Source: Motiliproteus sp041586615
GTDB lineage: Bacteria > Pseudomonadota > Gammaproteobacteria > Pseudomonadales > Balneatricaceae
Length of the DNA: 64,000 nucleotides
Direction of reading: 5' to 3'
Assembly: GCA_041586615.1 (NCBI GenBank)
Contig: JBFGZS010000008.1
Span: 1-64,000 of the forward strand
Shown: one piece after another, positions 22,080 to 30,838 of the stretch
How positions within the stretch are numbered: position 1 is the stretch's first letter
Layout: each line of letters opens with the position of its first letter
Notes under the pieces: model-generated
What the model saw: the letters and a program-made list of their open reading frames with translations, nothing else
The model's database searches: none
What the model was told of the DNA's origin: nothing
Program-made: the position numbers and the translations under genes

Positions 22080-24242
22080 ATGACCGATATCGATATGAGT
22101 CAGTTTTACGACGTGTTCTTTGAAGAGGCGGCGGAGAATCTCGAGGTATTAGAACGGGGATTGCTCGACCTGGAGCCCGGTTGCTCCGTCGATCTGGAGC
22201 TGGTTAACACCATCTTTCGTGCCGCGCACACCATCAAGGGCGGTGCGGGTAGCTTCGGCTTCTCCTCGGTGTCCGAGTTCACCCATATTATGGAAACACT
22301 GCTGGACGAGGTGCGCGCCGGACAGCGCGAGGTGTCGGCCGAGCTGGTGGAGTGTCTGCTGGAAGCGCTGGATAGTCTGGGCGAGCTGTTAACCTGGGCG
22401 AAGACAGGACAGGAGGCGGACGCCGCTCGCCTGGCACCGGTCATTGCCAAGATGGAGGCCTTGCTTCATCCGCCATCCGCCGTCGTCGTCTCCGCGTCCC
22501 CTCAGGCGGAGGACTCCGGGAAGGTGCCCTGTCCAGGTGGCTGGCGTATTGCTTTTTTACCGCTACCCACGCTGATGCATACGGGTAACGACCCGGTACG
22601 GATCTTTCAGGCGTTGCGCGACCTGGGCGAACTGCATGTCACAGCCGATCTCTCCCGGCTACCGGTGTGGGAGTCGCTGACTGCCGATGATTGTTATTTG
22701 GGCTGGCAGCTGGAGCTACGGGGCGCGATCGACCGCGCGGCGATCGACGATATTTTTCTCTGGGTGATCGATGATGCCGAGCTGAGTATCGAACCTCTAG
22801 ACCAGGATGTCGCCTCGACGACTGTCGTTGCAGGCTACTCCGCGATCGACCCTGACGTTGCCGAGGCCGTGCAGACCGCAGCGCCCGTCTCTGAACCGGC
22901 CGCACAAGCGGCAGAACAACGCGTGCCGCACGCGACAGGGTTGCTGTCAGAAAAGGCGGTGAGTGGTGAGGTGATCGTTGAACGGCGCAAATCCACCGAG
23001 CGCCGTGAACACGCTGGCCGGCGAATGACCGACAGCTCTGAACAGGCATCTATCCGGGTCAGCATCCCTAAAATAGATAAAGTGATCAATCAGGTGGGGG
23101 AGCTGATTACCACGCAGTCGATGTTGTCGAACCTGCGCGAGCGACTCGATCCGGACAACCCCGAATCGTTTCGCATGATCTGCGATCATCTTGAGGAAGC
23201 GATCGATCAGTTTGAGCGCCATACCCGCGAGCTGCAGGAGCATGTGATGAGCATGCGCATGCTGCCTATCTCTTTTGTCTTCAGTCGATTCGGCCGCACG
23301 GTGCATGACCTGTGTCTAAAACTCGACAAACGTGTCGAACTGCATTTAGTGGGTGAGAACACCGAATTGGACAAAACGGTGATCGAAAAGATTGCCGACC
23401 CCATGATGCACCTGATTCGTAATGCGATGGATCACGGTTTTGAATCCAGCGAGGAGCGCCGGCAAGCGGGTAAGCCGGCCTCGGGAACACTGCTGCTGAA
23501 CGCCTACCATAAAGGCGGCAGTATTTTTATCGAGATCTGTGACGATGGGCGCGGCCTGGACCGTGACAAATTGCTGCGCAAGGCCCTAGACAGAGGGTTG
23601 CTGGATGAGGCACAAGCCGCGGCGATGAGCGATGAGGAGGTCTACCAGTTGATTATGCTGCCGGGATTCTCCACCGCCGCCGCGGTCAGTGACCTGTCCG
23701 GACGTGGGGTGGGGATGGATGTGGTGCGGTCCAATATCAGTGAACTCAAGGGCGAGATTCAGATTCGCGCCGGGAAGGGTGTGGGCACCACGATCACGAT
23801 TCGACTGCCGCTGACCCTGGCCATTATGGATGGTCAGCTGATTAATGTCGGCAGCGACACCTATGTGGTTCCTGTGGTCAGTATTGTCGAATCGGTGCAG
23901 GTCAGCGAGGTGATGGTCCGCACCGTCGGCGGGCGGGGGGAACTGCTGAATTACCGCAATGAGTACCTGCCGGTCTTGCGTCTCGGTCAGCTGTTTGGTG
24001 TCGAGGGGGGCAAGGCGCAGCTGGAGCAGGGCGTGGTGGTGATCCTGGATGTAGATGGCAAGCGCGTGGGTATCTTTGTCGATTCTATCTATGGGCAGCA
24101 GCAGGTGGCGGTCAAGTCGATGGAGGAAAACTATCAACAGGTCGCGGGAATTATGGGTGCCACCATCCTGGGGGATGGGCGTGTCGCGCTGATTCTGGAC
24201 CCACCCGGTCTGTCGCGCATGCATTCGGTTACGCTGCATTGA
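22080..24242 (+). CDS. cheA: Chemotaxis histidine kinase CheA
   Basis: The 720-residue kinase shows, in order, an HPt domain with phospho-accepting His50 in FRAAHTIKGGAGSFGF, and a variable linker containing a GWRIAFLPLPTLMHTGNDP module (about 155-240) typical of alternative-system CheA proteins. A dimerisation helix follows (VSIPKIDKVINQVGELITTQSML). The ATPase has the N-box HLIRNAMDHG, the G1 DDGRGLD and the G2 LSGRGVGMDVV. A CheW-like regulatory domain ends the protein (LINVGSDTYVVPVVSIVES onward). The start is ATG 22080 after GAGG. It phosphorylates CheY and CheB of the same operon. Confidence 0.95.
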   Translation: MTDIDMSQFYDVFFEEAAENLEVLERGLLDLEPGCSVDLELVNTIFRAAHTIKGGAGSFGFSSVSEFTHIMETLLDEVRAGQREVSAELVECLLEALDSLGELLTWAKTGQEADAARLAPVIAKMEALLHPPSAVVVSASPQAEDSGKVPCPGGWRIAFLPLPTLMHTGNDPVRIFQALRDLGELHVTADLSRLPVWESLTADDCYLGWQLELRGAIDRAAIDDIFLWVIDDAELSIEPLDQDVASTTVVAGYSAIDPDVAEAVQTAAPVSEPAAQAAEQRVPHATGLLSEKAVSGEVIVERRKSTERREHAGRRMTDSSEQASIRVSIPKIDKVINQVGELITTQSMLSNLRERLDPDNPESFRMICDHLEEAIDQFERHTRELQEHVMSMRMLPISFVFSRFGRTVHDLCLKLDKRVELHLVGENTELDKTVIEKIADPMMHLIRNAMDHGFESSEERRQAGKPASGTLLLNAYHKGGSIFIEICDDGRGLDRDKLLRKALDRGLLDEAQAAAMSDEEVYQLIMLPGFSTAAAVSDLSGRGVGMDVVRSNISELKGEIQIRAGKGVGTTITIRLPLTLAIMDGQLINVGSDTYVVPVVSIVESVQVSEVMVRTVGGRGELLNYRNEYLPVLRLGQLFGVEGGKAQLEQGVVVILDVDGKRVGIFVDSIYGQQQVAVKSMEENYQQVAGIMGATILGDGRVALILDPPGLSRMHSVTLH

Positions 24243-24252
24243 GGCCGTGCTG

Positions 24253-25113
24253 ATGAATGGAGTACTGCAGGCGGCCCCGCTGGCTTTTGGGCGGGAGTTT
24301 CCCTTTACACAAGCGGATTTCCGCTTTGTTCAGCAGCTGGTCAAGGAGCGGACCGGTATTAACCTCAGCGATTCCAAGGATGACCTGGTCTATGCCCGTC
24401 TGGCGAAGCGACTGCGCACGCTGGGTCTGGCCAGCTTTGCGGCGTACTGCCGCTATGTGGCCCAGCATGACGATGAGCGGATCAATCTGATTAATGCTAT
24501 TACCACCAACCTGACCGCTTTTTTCCGTGAACGGCACCATTTTGATTATCTGCGCGAGGTGGCGATCCCGGCGTTGGCGCACGAGAAACGTGACAGCCGC
24601 CGGCTGCGGATCTGGTCCGCCGGTTGTTCGTCGGGGGAGGAGCCCTACTCGATCGCGATGACGGTGCTGGAAGCCCTGCCGCAACCGGAGCGTTGGGATC
24701 TGCGGATTCTGGCTACCGATCTCGATAGCAACATGGTTGCCAAAGCCGAGGCGGGGATCTACGGCGCTGAACGGGTGCAGGGGTTATCGTCAGCGCAGCG
24801 TAACCGCTGGTTCTTGTGTGGCGACGGCGCGAACCAGGGACGGGTGCGTATCCGCCCCGAGCTGAAGGAGGTGCTGCGCTTCCGCCAGTTGAATTTGATG
24901 GATCCTTGGCCGATGGCGCAGCCATTTGACATTATTTTCTGTCGTAATGTGGTGATCTATTTTGATAAAGCGACGCAATGTCGATTATTTAACCGCTATG
25001 CCGAGCAGTTGCATCCACAGGGTGCCTTGATTATCGGCCATTCCGAATCGCTGCATAATGTAGCGGGTCGGTTTAAACCGGCAGGCAAAACTATCTATCG
25101 CAAGGTGTGTTAG
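24253..25113 (+). CDS. cheR: Chemoreceptor glutamate methyltransferase CheR
   Basis: CheR methylates receptor glutamates using SAM, for adaptation. The 286-residue protein has the N-terminal helical domain (FVQQLVKERTGINLSDSKDDLVYARLAKRLR), then the SAM-binding domain with TTNLTAFFRERHHFDYL, IWSAGCSSGEEPYSIAM and FDIIFCRNVVIYFDKATQ. ATG 24253 has GAGG eight bases upstream; the GTG at 24247 is too close to it. A CheR-docking pentapeptide is present on the operon's own receptor. Confidence 0.95.
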   Translation: MNGVLQAAPLAFGREFPFTQADFRFVQQLVKERTGINLSDSKDDLVYARLAKRLRTLGLASFAAYCRYVAQHDDERINLINAITTNLTAFFRERHHFDYLREVAIPALAHEKRDSRRLRIWSAGCSSGEEPYSIAMTVLEALPQPERWDLRILATDLDSNMVAKAEAGIYGAERVQGLSSAQRNRWFLCGDGANQGRVRIRPELKEVLRFRQLNLMDPWPMAQPFDIIFCRNVVIYFDKATQCRLFNRYAEQLHPQGALIIGHSESLHNVAGRFKPAGKTIYRKVC

Positions 25114-25115
25114 AC

Positions 25116-25790
25116 ATGCAGCCGCTGACGCAACAAGCCCGAATAAGGCGCGATAAATTGGTAAATCAACGAGTTAAAGGCAGCAAGCTGCGTGCGCCCG
25201 CCAGTTGTCAGGTGCACCTGATGGAGCAATCCGACCCTGCGACGGTGAAGGTGCTGCCGGGTGGATACTATGTGGGTTTTGGTGAGTGCCGTATCGCGAC
25301 GACCCTGGGCTCCTGTGTCTCGGTCTGCATGCGCGATCCTTATGCAGGGGTTGGTGGGATGAATCACTTTATGTTGCCCTCGGCCTGCGGCGGTGGCCCT
25401 TGCCTCGATGACCAGCTGTCGGCTCGCTACGGGGTGAACGCCATGGAGCGCTTGATCAACGAGCTGATCAAGCGCGGCGGCATGCCGTCGCGCCTGGAGG
25501 TCAAGCTATTTGGGGGCGGACATGTGCTGCACGCGACTTCCAGCGATGTGGGCGGGCGCAATATCGCCTTTGTTCGCCAGTTTCTGCGGACCGAGGGCCT
25601 GAGGGTGATGGCCGAAGACCTGGGTGGGCCGTGTTCGCGCAAGCTGGTCTACGATATCACGAGTGGGCGCGTGCGGGTCAAACAGTTCAACGATGGCCGT
25701 TCCCAATTGGTCGGTCAGCGTGATCTCTCCTACCTGCAGCGTGTTTGTAAAGAGCCGATCTACGGTTCTGTGGAGCTTTTTGATGAGTGA
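25116..25790 (+). CDS. cheD: Chemoreceptor glutamine deamidase CheD
   Basis: CheD converts specific receptor glutamines to glutamates. The 224-residue product has the catalytic Cys67 in TLGSCVSVCM and His84 in GGMNHFMLP, plus the family segments KLFGGGHVL and DLGGPCSRKLVYDITSGRV. ATG 25116 is used, ten bases after AAGG; a GTG nine bases earlier sits on the ribosome-binding site. The coding region follows cheR with only two bases between. A polar N-terminal extension of about 40 residues precedes the conserved core. Confidence 0.94.
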   Translation: MQPLTQQARIRRDKLVNQRVKGSKLRAPASCQVHLMEQSDPATVKVLPGGYYVGFGECRIATTLGSCVSVCMRDPYAGVGGMNHFMLPSACGGGPCLDDQLSARYGVNAMERLINELIKRGGMPSRLEVKLFGGGHVLHATSSDVGGRNIAFVRQFLRTEGLRVMAEDLGGPCSRKLVYDITSGRVRVKQFNDGRSQLVGQRDLSYLQRVCKEPIYGSVELFDE

Positions 25791-25799
25791 TCTCTTGAT

Positions 25800-26921
25800 A
25801 TGACAATTGGTATGGAAACGAGCCCGATAAAAGTGTTGATCGTGGATGACTCGGCGCTGGTTCGCCAGGTGTTGAGCCATATTTTAAATGAACAGCCGGA
25901 TATCGAGGTGGTGGGGGCCTGTATGGACCCGATCTTCGCCAGGGAAAAGATCAAGCAGCTACAGCCGGATGTGATAACGCTGGATGTCGAGATGCCGCGT
26001 ATGGATGGTCTTACCTTCCTGGATAATCTGATGCGCCTGCACCCCATGCCGGTGGTGATGATCTCGAGTCTCACGGAGCGAGGCGCCGAAGCGACGCTGA
26101 AGGCGTTGGACCTGGGTGCGGTGGATTATGTCTCCAAGCCTAAATCCAATATTGGTCAGGGATTGCTGAATGACTATGCCGAGGAGGTTGTCAGCAAGGT
26201 ACGGATAGCGGCGAAGTCGCGGGTATTCAGACACCGTCGTCCTGTAACGGCGATGGTCGCCCCGAATCCCCCGGTTCCTGCTTCGGTTAACAGACTGAAA
26301 ACGACGCAGTCGATCATCGCGATCGGTGCATCTACCGGCGGTACAGAGGCGATCCGCGTGGTGTTGGAGCAGATGCCGGCCGATGGCCCGGGCGTGGTCA
26401 TTACGCAACATATACCCGAGGCATTTGCCGGTCCGTTTGCGCAGCGAATCAATCAGCTGACACGCATGAATGTGGCGTTGGCGACGGATGGGCAGCAGAT
26501 CCTGCCAGGCCACTGTTATGTGGCGCCGGGGGATCAGCACCTGTCGGTGGAGCGAAGTGGGGCCCGTTACCTCTGCCGGCTTAGCCGTGCCGATCCGGTT
26601 AACCGTCATCGGCCGAGCGTCGAAGTCCTCTTCGACTCCGTGGCGCGTCATGTGGGGCGTAATGCGATCGCCGTGATGCTGACGGGTATGGGCAAAGATG
26701 GTGCACAGGGGATGTTGCGTATTCGTCAGGCGGGAGGGAAGACGCTGGTGCAGGATGAGCAGAGTTCTGTGGTCTGGGGGATGCCTGGGGCCTGTGTATC
26801 GATCGGTGCAGCCGATATACAGGTTCCGTTGACACGGATCGCCGCCCGACTGATTAATCTGCTTCGGCAACCTGCCCAGCCCCCGCACGCAACCGCTACC
26901 CTATTAGGAGAGACCCCGTGA
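25800..26921 (+). CDS. cheB: Chemotaxis methylesterase CheB
   Basis: CheB removes receptor methyl groups and is activated by CheA. The 373-residue protein has a receiver domain with phosphoacceptor D62 (ITLDVEMPRMDG) and a C-terminal esterase with the catalytic Ser in AIGASTGGTEAI, His in ITQHIPEAFAGPFAQRI and Asp in LTGMGKDGAQGM. The ATG at 25800 is the first in frame; ATG 25812 is equally possible and neither has a strong ribosome-binding site. Its stop overlaps the GTG of the next gene. Confidence 0.95.
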   Translation: MTIGMETSPIKVLIVDDSALVRQVLSHILNEQPDIEVVGACMDPIFAREKIKQLQPDVITLDVEMPRMDGLTFLDNLMRLHPMPVVMISSLTERGAEATLKALDLGAVDYVSKPKSNIGQGLLNDYAEEVVSKVRIAAKSRVFRHRRPVTAMVAPNPPVPASVNRLKTTQSIIAIGASTGGTEAIRVVLEQMPADGPGVVITQHIPEAFAGPFAQRINQLTRMNVALATDGQQILPGHCYVAPGDQHLSVERSGARYLCRLSRADPVNRHRPSVEVLFDSVARHVGRNAIAVMLTGMGKDGAQGMLRIRQAGGKTLVQDEQSSVVWGMPGACVSIGAADIQVPLTRIAARLINLLRQPAQPPHATATLLGETP

Positions 26922-28090
26922 AAGATCTTAAACAACCACTGGTGCTGGCGATCATAATCGTCATTGCTCAGGCCATGCTGCTGTTTGGCGAGGTTCCTCT
27001 CGCGACCTGGCTGACCCTTGCGCTATCCGGGGGGCTGCTGTTTATCGTTGGCCGGCAGCTGGTGCACGCCCGGCACCATGAGGAAACCGAGGCGCAAGGC
27101 TTGCAGTCGTCGCAGGACGCGGGCAGCGAACTGCACGAGGTGATTCAGGCGCTCGATACGGTACAGGATGAGCTGCATCAGGAGTGTCAGCAGAGTACGG
27201 GCCAGATTCGCAGCTTGGTACAGGTCGCTATCGAAGCCTTGAGTGAAAATTTTATTCAATTGAACAGCCAGACGCAGCAGCAGCTGGAGCTGGTAGCTGC
27301 GCTGACCGGGCGGATCGGCGGCAGCGGCTCTGAACAGGTGTCGGTGCAGAGTTTTGCACAAGATATCGGGGAGGAGCTGCAGAGTCTGGTGGCTATCTTG
27401 AAAGGGATGAGCGCCGAGAGTGAAACGGTGGCTCGCCGCAGCCAAGAGATGGTTGTGCAGATGGACGCTATCTTTACCCTGCTGGGGGATGTCAATGCCA
27501 TCGCCGATCAGACAAACCTGCTGGCGCTAAACGCCGCCATTGAAGCGGCGCGGGCCGGAGAGCATGGCCGGGGTTTTGCGGTCGTGGCAGACGAGGTGCG
27601 TAGCCTTTCCAGTCGATCTGGTATCTTTAATGAAAAGATTCGTGATCAAGTTAACCAGGCAAAATCGTTGCTTGGCGAAACCCACCGGATCGTAACCAAT
27701 ATGTCGAACAATGAAGCCAGTGCGGTGATGGCCGTGGAGACGCGCCTGCACAGCAAGCTGGTGTCGCTGGAAGGGCTGGATAAGCATATCCAGCAGACGC
27801 TGGTGGATGTTTCCCAGTTGGGCCAGCAAGCGCATGATGCAGTCGGAGGTGCGATCCAGAATCTGCAGTTCGAAGATATGGTGACCCAGGTCAGCCAACA
27901 TATCGAGCAGGAGAGCGCTCAGGTACGCCTGGTTTATCGGGAGATAGCGCAGAAACTGTCCCGGTCGGAAGGGCTGGAGGGATTGCAGGGGGTTAGCGGT
28001 CTGATAGCCGAGCATCGCGCCAACCAGAAAAACCGCCACCGGGCCGTACACCAAGAATCGATGAGTGAAGGGGATATTGAACTGTTTTAA
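26918..28090 (+). CDS. Membrane-anchored MCP-signalling-domain protein with CheZ-like motif
   Basis: This 390-residue protein has two hydrophobic helices at the N-terminus (about 7-23 and 30-46) with almost no periplasmic loop, then a cytoplasmic helical rod with the chemoreceptor tip DQTNLLALNAAIEAARAG (197-214) and HGRGFAVVADEVRSLS. It has no HAMP and no sensor, so it cannot be an ordinary transmembrane receptor. Near the C-terminus, residues 316-325 read LQFEDMVTQV, matching the DxxxQ active motif context of CheZ (FQDLTGQV). The GTG start follows AGGAG and overlaps the cheB stop. The operon has no cheZ; a role as CheY-P phosphatase localised at the receptor array is an inference. Confidence 0.85.
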   Translation: MKDLKQPLVLAIIIVIAQAMLLFGEVPLATWLTLALSGGLLFIVGRQLVHARHHEETEAQGLQSSQDAGSELHEVIQALDTVQDELHQECQQSTGQIRSLVQVAIEALSENFIQLNSQTQQQLELVAALTGRIGGSGSEQVSVQSFAQDIGEELQSLVAILKGMSAESETVARRSQEMVVQMDAIFTLLGDVNAIADQTNLLALNAAIEAARAGEHGRGFAVVADEVRSLSSRSGIFNEKIRDQVNQAKSLLGETHRIVTNMSNNEASAVMAVETRLHSKLVSLEGLDKHIQQTLVDVSQLGQQAHDAVGGAIQNLQFEDMVTQVSQHIEQESAQVRLVYREIAQKLSRSEGLEGLQGVSGLIAEHRANQKNRHRAVHQESMSEGDIELF

Positions 28091-28155
28091 AAAGGATCTG
28101 CTGTGGGGGGATTCTATGGATGGTATCAGGACTCCCCGGTGGTACCCGCGAATTT

Positions 28156-28214
28156 GCATTAAGGACGCAACGTTATACCGAGCAAAAAATATCGCCGTGG
28201 TATAAGGCCACGTG
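28156..28214 (-). repeat. Dispersed multi-hairpin repeat, copy E (internal deletion)
   Basis: On the minus strand the sequence runs CACGTGGCCTTATACCACGG, then CGATATTTTTTGCTCGGTAT and a GTTGCGTCCTT end. Relative to copy A, about 28 bases (the ATGAACCGCC to AAGGCG hairpin) are missing, which joins the GTGGC hairpin directly to the T-run. It lies between the convergent mcp-like gene and the AraC-OGT gene. Confidence 0.8.
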
Positions 28215-28359
28215 CCAGGTTAGTAGCGGCTTTATCGCGGGAATGGTGTCGTTGGGTCGGCCATTAGTGATGGTGCTGAATCCCGCGCGACGGTGGCCTC
28301 ATGGTGAGTTGTGGCAGGTGGGGCCGGTTGTCGAATAGCAGGGAGCTTAGGCCTATGGT

Positions 28360-29229
28360 TTACTTTATAACCTTATTGGCAAGGCTGTTATGGGCCGCCT
28401 CCCAGCCCTGCATCGCCAGCTTTCTTTCTGCCCCCCAGCGAAACTGTCCCACCTCACCGCTCTCGCGAATCACCCGATGGCACGGGATCAGGTAGCCGAT
28501 CCGGTTGGCCGCCAGTGCCGAACCGACCGCGCGCGAGGCTTGCGGCGAACCCGCCAGCTGCGCCAGCTGTGAATAAGATACCCGCTGGCCCGATCCGACC
28601 CTGAGCAAGGCTTCCCACACTTTTAATTGAAAATTACTACCCTGCAGTAGCAGGTGCAAGGGGCCTGATGGCGGGGTGGCGCTGAACAGGTTCGCGACCC
28701 GCGCAGCGGTGCCGGACTCATCCGGAACAAATGTCGCCGCCGGCCAGCTGGCAACCAGCGCTTCGACATGCGTATCCGGGCCGTCGTCGTAAAAAGCCAG
28801 AGAGCAGACACCGCGCTCGGTTTGTCCGATCAGCGCCAACCCGAATGGGGTGGGAGCGCTACCATAGCGTATCGTCAACCCGGCGCCCTGGGTTTTGAAC
28901 TGCCCCGGTGTCATCGCCTCGCAGGTGATCATCAAGTCATGCAGTCGGCCCGGGCTGGAGATACCCGCGTCCAGCGTGGCATCCAGCAACGACCTTGAAT
29001 CCCGGAGTGCCTGTTTGGCGCGCTCCTTGGTCAGGTATTGCAAGAAGCGTTTCGGCGACACCCCGGCCCACTGGCTGAAAAGTCGCTGAAAATGACTATC
29101 GCTGAGACCGACTTCGGCGGCCACTTCGCCGAGTGAGGGCTGCCGATGGGCCTGTGCTTGCAGATAGCGAATCGCGACGGCAATGCATTTATAGTGCGCG
29201 CGTTGCTCATCATGGCTAGTCTCAGGCAT
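28360..29229 (-). CDS. AraC-type HTH / O6-methylguanine-DNA methyltransferase fusion
   Basis: A 289-residue Ada-like protein lacking the Ada N-terminal zinc domain. The first 110 residues are an AraC-type helix-turn-helix (AAEVGLSDSHFQRLFSQWAGVSPKRFLQYL). The C-terminal half is a suicide alkyltransferase with acceptor Cys250 in LIPCHRVIRESGEVGQFRWG and the DNA-binding NFQLKVWEALLRVGSGQRVSY. It repairs O6-alkylguanine; without the methyl-sensing cysteine domain, how the regulatory half would be switched is unclear. ATG 29229 has GGAAG upstream and overlaps the stop of the EamA gene by 8 bp, so the two are coupled. Confidence 0.92.
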   Translation of the reverse strand: MPETSHDEQRAHYKCIAVAIRYLQAQAHRQPSLGEVAAEVGLSDSHFQRLFSQWAGVSPKRFLQYLTKERAKQALRDSRSLLDATLDAGISSPGRLHDLMITCEAMTPGQFKTQGAGLTIRYGSAPTPFGLALIGQTERGVCSLAFYDDGPDTHVEALVASWPAATFVPDESGTAARVANLFSATPPSGPLHLLLQGSNFQLKVWEALLRVGSGQRVSYSQLAQLAGSPQASRAVGSALAANRIGYLIPCHRVIRESGEVGQFRWGAERKLAMQGWEAAHNSLANKVIK

Positions 29230-30124
29230 GTTTAGACTTCCGTCGGGGCAACAATCGGCGCGGATTGAAACCGGTGACGAGCGCGGTACCGGTAAGGACA
29301 ATCACGGACCCTAACAGGGTATGCCAGCCGATGACTTCATCCAGAAAGAGATGGCCCCAGAGCACGCCGAACATAGGGATCAAAAAGGTGACCGTTAGTG
29401 CCGATGGCGCGCCGATTTCTTCGATCAATCGGAAGTAGAGCAGGTAGGCTACGCCGCTGCAAATGACCCCCAGCGCGAGCACCATCGCCATAACACTGAT
29501 GCTGGGAGCCGTGGTCGCCGGGAAGAAGGGCAGGGCCGGTGCAATCAGCAGGGTGGCGGCCCACATACTGCCATGGGCATTACTGAACGAGTCCACTGAC
29601 TTGGCCGTGCGGGCATAGGTTGAGGATATGCCGTAGCAGAAGGCGGCCCCGAGCGTGGCGACGATGGCCAGCCCCGCGCCGGGTTGAAAGGTTACCGCAT
29701 CAAAACCGACCAGCAGCGCAACGCCGCTTACGCCGAAGGCTAATCCAAGCAATGTCTTTGGTGCGAGTGCCTGTTTATTCCAGAGCGTCGCGATGAGTAC
29801 CCCCCAGATGGGCGCCGATGCGTTGAGTATCGAGAGCATCGAGGCCGACAGCGTTTGCGCCGCATAACTGAACAGCAGGAAGGGCAGCGCGGTGTTGCAG
29901 AGACCTAAGACAAGAAAGTGCGTTCTATTGCCTTTAAGCGGCAACTTTTTACGCAAAAACCCGCCAACAATGGCCAGAAACAGCGCCGCCAGACCCACGC
30001 GGGCCTCGACGAGTAGGGTAGGGCCCAAGACCGGTGCACCGATGCGCATAAACAGAAACGAGCCGCCCCAAATAGCGGCCAGGCTGAGAAGGCGGATAAG
30101 GTTGCGGATGTCCATCATGGGCAT
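29222..30124 (-). CDS. EamA/DMT-family transporter
   Basis: A 300-residue inner-membrane protein with ten helices in two EamA repeats: LLSLAAIWGGSFLFMRIGAPVLGP opens the first, and GAPSALTVTFLIPMFGVLWGHLFLDEVIG is typical of the second. Substrate unknown. It shares an overlapping junction with the downstream AraC-OGT gene. Three closely spaced ATGs (30124, 30118, 30115) are available with no strong ribosome-binding site; the first is used. A 7-bp tandem repeat array lies 38 bp upstream of the start and may affect its expression. Confidence 0.88.
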   Translation of the reverse strand: MPMMDIRNLIRLLSLAAIWGGSFLFMRIGAPVLGPTLLVEARVGLAALFLAIVGGFLRKKLPLKGNRTHFLVLGLCNTALPFLLFSYAAQTLSASMLSILNASAPIWGVLIATLWNKQALAPKTLLGLAFGVSGVALLVGFDAVTFQPGAGLAIVATLGAAFCYGISSTYARTAKSVDSFSNAHGSMWAATLLIAPALPFFPATTAPSISVMAMVLALGVICSGVAYLLYFRLIEEIGAPSALTVTFLIPMFGVLWGHLFLDEVIGWHTLLGSVIVLTGTALVTGFNPRRLLPRRKSKHA

Positions 30125-30161
30125 TGGATCTCATGTGCGGGGCGTAGTGCGCGCAGTCAAG

Positions 30162-30203
30162 GTGATAAGTGATAAGTGATAAGTGATAAGTGATAAATGA
30201 TAA
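30162..30203. repeat. Heptanucleotide tandem repeat (GTGATAA x6)
   Basis: Five perfect GTGATAA units (30162-30196) and one variant ATGATAA (30197-30203) stand between divergent genes. Slippage would alter spacing in the promoter region of the EamA transporter. A second imperfect tandem array of 14-15 bp units (ATGGTCGCCTAATGT, ATGGTCGCTAATGT, ATGGTTG) lies at 30215-30250. Confidence 0.95.
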
Positions 30204-30305
30204 GAAGTCCGGCCATGGTCGCCTAATGTATGGTCGCTAATGTATGGTTGAAAGGTTCGCTATACTTTTTCCTCCGCAAAACCTCTCTGTACAGGAAATC
30301 TTACC

Positions 30306-30677
30306 ATGATCGGATATCTTACTATCGGCGTCTCAGACATCGAGGCATCTAAATCCTTTTATACGGAATTACTTTCTGATTTCGGTGCTCAGGTGCTGCT
30401 CGATATGGGCCGCATTGCAATGATCGGCAAGTCGATGCAGGAGCCCATGCTGGCTGTTTGTATTCCTTACAACGAAGAAGCGCCAAGCCCGGGTAATGGT
30501 AATATGGTCGCTTTTCCTGCGGGCTCTAAAGAAAACGTGGATAAGCTCTACCATAAAGCGATTTCACTCGGCGCGAGTTGTGAAGGTGCGCCGGGGCAGC
30601 GCGTCCCCGATATGTTTTACGGTGCCTATGTCCGTGATACCGATGGTAATAAAATAGCCTTCTTTGAGTTTGGATAG
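30306..30677 (+). CDS. VOC-superfamily (glyoxalase-like) protein
   Basis: A 123-residue single-domain VOC protein: MIGYLTIGVSDIEASKSFYTEL at the N-terminus and a C-terminal YGAYVRDTDGNKIAFFEFG carrying the usual final Glu. It resembles the small lactoylglutathione-lyase-related proteins that are common and mostly uncharacterised. CAGGAAAT precedes the ATG. It stands alone between a tandem-repeat-bearing promoter region and trhO. No reaction can be assigned. Confidence 0.88.
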   Translation: MIGYLTIGVSDIEASKSFYTELLSDFGAQVLLDMGRIAMIGKSMQEPMLAVCIPYNEEAPSPGNGNMVAFPAGSKENVDKLYHKAISLGASCEGAPGQRVPDMFYGAYVRDTDGNKIAFFEFG

Positions 30678-30838
30678 AGGGTGTCTCCTGACGCAACTGT
30701 CAGATCTTATCAAAAAGGCATCGCGCGTCAGGACAAACGAGGATCAAAAAAGACGAGTGATATAAGTCACTGTTTGCTAGTATTCCTCCCCCGTCTAATG
30801 CACTGGATTTACGTTCCAGCTAGCGATCAGGAATACCC

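Noticed and set aside
25959..26888. Minus-strand open frame (309 codons) opposite cheB
   Set aside because: No family resemblance; cheB catalytic motifs are intact on the plus strand.
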